DNA of 5,071 nucleotides, from positions 1 to 5,071 of the forward strand of contig JAUIJG010000388.1 in assembly GCA_030431355.1 (NCBI GenBank). Direction: 5' to 3'. The notes beneath the pieces are model-generated. The model was not told the DNA's origin. It did no database searches and saw only the letters and a program-made list of their open reading frames with translations. Shown in pieces: positions 4,304 to 5,071 of the stretch (its first letter is position 1; each line of letters starts with the position of its first letter). The position numbers and the translations under genes were made by a program. The DNA comes from a bacterium (GTDB lineage: Bacteria; Cyanobacteriota; Vampirovibrionia; Obscuribacterales; Obscuribacteraceae).

Positions 4304-5071
4304 ATGACAGATAAGTTGATGGGTGGCATGGACCCCGCGGCCCGGGCTGCAGCAGCAGACGCAGCCGCTAAAAAAGAAGGTAATCTTGCAGATAATATTA
4401 GAGCCAGCGTAAGTTCTGGTTCTGGCTTGAAGCCCTTCGATACTGCTGCTTCTCGTCCCAGGTCGGCGGGCTCTGGTCCGATTGGATCCTTGAAGAAAAC
4501 AGTTAAGGATATGCCGGCTATTGATCCCGGTATGGACATGAACGCAATGCAGACCCGTCGATTGACCCTGGATAGTAATGCCTCATACGGAATGAAGGTG
4601 AAGAGGCCCCCTTCCGATGAAAGTGGCTCATACAAAGTGCTGGCAGCTCCTGAAAGTTCTGTTGCCCGTAGCGAAAGTTCTCGACCCACTGGGCTTCTTT
4701 GCCAGGATTGCGGCGAGACCTCAAAATTTGGCCGTTTGACCTGTGAAGCTTGTGGGGCTTATTTCACCAGCACTGTTCAGGAGACCGCTTTCGAAAAGGC
4801 GAAGTCGAAAGCTCGGCGAACCCAGGAGCTAGGGGGTGTCGCGCAAGAAGAAGTTTTGACCTGGCAGCGGATGATGCTCAGGCGTCTAGTGGCAAGAAGT
4901 ATTGACCTGACTATAATCCTCTCTGGATTTGCTGTTGTGATGTACTCTTATCTGTCTTACGCTCAGGGGGTGGTGGCGGAAGATGCATCACTTGCCGGCC
5001 TGTTCGACAACGTTACCTACTGTCTATTTCCTGGAGTTTTGCTCCTGGTTTTAGTGGTTTACAGTGCTACT
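4304..5071 (+). CDS. Zinc-ribbon and RDD-family membrane protein, 3'-partial
   Basis: 256 codons are visible, open to the right edge. TAA directly precedes the ATG in frame (4301-4303), so this is the first possible start; AAGAGA 7 nt upstream is a modest ribosome binding site. The order is: a disordered Ala/Ser/Gly/Pro-rich region with several Met (1-128); a zinc ribbon with C133-x2-C136 and C147-x2-C150 (CQDCGET...CEACGAYF); a charged linker (155-188); then the start of an RDD domain. The RDD signature is seen as RRLVARSID (193-201), Arg before and Asp at the start of the first membrane span (about 199-217), with a second hydrophobic span from about 238 to the edge. RDD proteins are multi-span inner-membrane proteins of mostly unclear role; some have been linked to ion or proton transport. 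The long cytoplasmic N-terminus with a zinc ribbon is a common bacterial add-on to membrane domains. It forms its own unit after the terminator at 3955-3985. The assignment to RDD is by eye and rests on the first span. Confidence 0.85.
   Translation, partial: MTDKLMGGMDPAARAAAADAAAKKEGNLADNIRASVSSGSGLKPFDTAASRPRSAGSGPIGSLKKTVKDMPAIDPGMDMNAMQTRRLTLDSNASYGMKVKRPPSDESGSYKVLAAPESSVARSESSRPTGLLCQDCGETSKFGRLTCEACGAYFTSTVQETAFEKAKSKARRTQELGGVAQEEVLTWQRMMLRRLVARSIDLTIILSGFAVVMYSYLSYAQGVVAEDASLAGLFDNVTYCLFPGVLLLVLVVYSAT

Noticed and set aside
4300..4724. Minus-strand frames 4300-4689 and 4518-4724
   Set aside because: They are antisense to the zinc-ribbon/RDD gene, whose Cys motifs and membrane spans clearly identify the coding strand.

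Overview
This is a mid-GC bacterial window with Shine-Dalgarno-type ribosome binding sites, a rho-independent terminator and compact two-gene spacing. No marker gene fixes the lineage. The base composition, the long proline-rich protein and the zinc-ribbon/RDD membrane protein with a disordered N-terminus would fit environmental groups such as Melainabacteria/Obscuribacterales or similar phyla, but this is only an impression.

Layout. (1) Positions 1-1808, minus strand: one very long, stop-free, proline/glutamine/alanine-rich reading frame of at least 602 codons. It runs off the left edge and lacks an obvious ATG start; TTG at 1808 is the best candidate. (2) Positions 1809-2291: AT-richer intergenic DNA. 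It holds an in-frame ATG mini-ORF closed by three consecutive TAA codons, a 12-bp perfect palindrome, three overlapping mutually exclusive hairpins, and one or two plus-strand promoter-like elements. (3) Positions 2292-2600, minus strand: a possible 102-residue orphan protein, head-to-head with the next gene. (4) Positions 2632-3910, plus strand: a probable two-gene operon. It encodes a 326-residue helical/coiled-coil protein with a basic, hydrophobic C-terminal tail, followed by an 85-residue protein with a metallothionein-like CxCxxC cysteine cluster. A strong hairpin/T-tract terminator closes it at 3955-3985. (5) Positions 3986-4303: intergenic DNA with little recognisable content. (6) Positions 4304-5071, plus strand: the 5' part of a gene for a zinc-ribbon plus RDD-family membrane protein, cut by the right edge.

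How they work together. Only the 326-aa and 85-aa genes show physical linkage: 40-bp spacing, same strand, shared terminator. Their joint job is unknown. The cysteine cluster points to binding of soft metals such as Zn, Cu or Cd, and the partner looks like a membrane-associated helical protein. The proline-rich and RDD genes are separate transcription units. Nothing here is a recognisable mobile element, CRISPR array, tRNA or rRNA.
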